DNA of 64,000 nucleotides from NCBI GenBank assembly GCA_030647435.1, contig JAUSJX010000048.1, positions 62,001 to 126,000 of the forward strand, read 5' to 3'. This document shows, piece by piece, positions 63,183-64,000 of the stretch (positions are counted from its first letter, which is position 1; each line of letters opens with the position of its first letter). The position numbers and the translations under genes are program-made. A model generated the notes under the pieces. That model searched no databases and was not told the DNA's origin. It saw only the letters and a list, made by a program, of their open reading frames with translations. Origin of the DNA: Candidatus Rokuibacteriota bacterium. Its GTDB lineage: Bacteria > Methylomirabilota > Methylomirabilia > Rokubacteriales > CSP1-6.

Positions 63183-64000
63183 TGGCCAAGCTGAAGGTCG
63201 GCTTCATCCCCATCGAGGGCGGCCACTACTTCAAGGAGGCCCTCGAGGAGGTCGTCCGCGGCGAAGACCTCGGGTTCCACTCCGTCTGGATGGAGGAGCA
63301 CCACTCGGTCGTAAACCACTACTGGCCCTCCCCGTTGCCGGTGCTGGCCGGCTTCGCCACCCGCACCTCGCGGGTCCTGCTCGGCACGGACATCCTGGTG
63401 GCGCCCTTCTACCACCCCGTGCGGCTGGCCGAGGACGCGGCGCTGATCGACGTCATGTCGGGCGGCCGCTTCGTGCTGGGCGCGGCCATCGGCTACAAGC
63501 CCGACGAATTCGCGCTGTACGGCGCCGAACTCGAGAAGCGCGGCGCGCGCTTCGAGGAGCAGCTCCAGATCATCAAGGGTCTGTGGACCCAGGACGGGAT
63601 CGCCTTCAAGGGCCGGTACTACCAGGTCGAGGGCAAGCTCGAGCCGAAACCCGTCTCGAAGCCCCACCCGCCGATCTGGATCGGAGGCTGGGGCGACATC
63701 ACCCTCAAGCGCGCGGCCACGCTCGCCGACAACTGGATCCCGGGACCGACCGCCGACCTGCCACGCCTTCTCAACGGCAAGCGGCTGTTTCGCGACAACC
63801 GCGCGGCGGCCGGCCTCACGGCGCCGATCACGGAGTGGCCGCTGACCCGCGACGTCATCATCGCCGACACCGACAAAGAGGCGCGCCAGCTGGCGGACCG
63901 GCACATCATGGTCTCGTACCGCAAGGAGTACGCCGGCGGCTGGAAGCATCCCTTCATCGACGCCTCGATCGCGACCGATCTCGACGGGCTCATGAAGGAT
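63182..64000 (+). CDS. LLM-class flavin/F420-dependent oxidoreductase (partial)
   Basis: From GTG 63182 the frame runs off the right edge (273 codons seen). Luciferase-like TIM barrel: 'GFIPIEGGHYFKEALEEVVRGEDLGFHSVWMEEHH', 'LLGTDILVAPFYHPVRLAEDAALIDVMSGGRFVLGAAIGY', 'KPHPPIWIGGWG'. It uses FMN or F420; the type is not decided by what is visible. Coupled to the tautomerase gene, hinting at an aromatic or enol-type catabolic step. Confidence 0.92.
   Translation, partial: MAKLKVGFIPIEGGHYFKEALEEVVRGEDLGFHSVWMEEHHSVVNHYWPSPLPVLAGFATRTSRVLLGTDILVAPFYHPVRLAEDAALIDVMSGGRFVLGAAIGYKPDEFALYGAELEKRGARFEEQLQIIKGLWTQDGIAFKGRYYQVEGKLEPKPVSKPHPPIWIGGWGDITLKRAATLADNWIPGPTADLPRLLNGKRLFRDNRAAAGLTAPITEWPLTRDVIIADTDKEARQLADRHIMVSYRKEYAGGWKHPFIDASIATDLDGLMKD

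Overview
The window is GC-rich (about 70 % in the coding lines I counted) and densely packed, with many 4-bp start/stop overlaps (ATGA, GTGA, TTGA). There is no phage, CRISPR array or rRNA. The gene mix (paired hydantoinase A/B operons with a peptide-type ABC importer, SCP-x-like thiolase plus DUF35, LLM oxidoreductase, CoxD/CoxE-like pair, UGSC selenoprotein, duplicated M20 amidohydrolases) resembles uncultured soil or subsurface bacteria of the Rokubacteria / Methylomirabilota type. That placement is inference from gene content; no marker gene was compared.

Layout. 0-6.6 kb (minus): A-type Fe-S carrier, a MoaD-MoaE fusion, TilS, HtrA, a sigma-54 response regulator and a PhnD-like binding protein, probably one operon. 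6.7-11.9 kb (minus): a tightly overlapping operon of crotonase, GT4 glycosyltransferase, two PTPS-like enzymes, FolE and an SDR. FolE is split by a 334-residue LAGLIDADG intein placed exactly at its zinc-binding Cys. The set could make a tetrahydropterin and glycosylate it. 12-13.9 kb (plus): a PLD-type nuclease, a tRNA(CAU) on the other strand, a hyper-acidic small protein behind a consensus-hexamer promoter, and a urate-oxidase-N-like membrane protein. 13.9-16.9 kb (minus): PerR-like Fur, rubrerythrin, HdrD-like Fe-S protein and DUF3501, a peroxide-defence operon with a Fur-like box at its head. 16.9-35.7 kb: two hydantoinase A/B/SDR operons, one led by a DAO-type oxidase and followed by a complete Dpp-type importer and an M20 peptidase, the other followed by a polysaccharide deacetylase. 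35.8-41.6 kb (plus): UvrA, MFS, thiolase, DUF35. 41.7-47 kb (minus): a UGSC selenoprotein (in-frame TGA with a hairpin behind it), its unknown partner, DUF3047, a CoxE-like VWA protein, an unknown protein and a MoxR ATPase. 47-55.2 kb: M48 protease and a signalling block (GAF kinase with a sigma-54-type promoter; REC / very large hybrid kinase / REC operon; a 240-bp duplicated kinase tail). 55.3-64 kb: tandem M20 amidohydrolases, DinB-like protein, a FecR protein cut by an IS3 remnant, two-domain ThyX, cupin, BamE-like lipoprotein, 4-OT tautomerase and a truncated LLM oxidoreductase.

Cross-cutting signals. Four copies of a dispersed hairpin-forming repeat (near 6.7, 41.6, 57.8 and 62.1 kb) have compensatory changes in their stems and sit on or beside stop codons. 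Several monocistronic or operon-leading genes lack a Shine-Dalgarno sequence and carry a -10 hexamer 6-7 nt before the start codon, implying leaderless mRNAs. Two genes appear to start at CTG.

The strongest observations are the FolE intein, the UGSC selenoprotein, the pterin/glycosyltransferase operon and the covarying repeat family.
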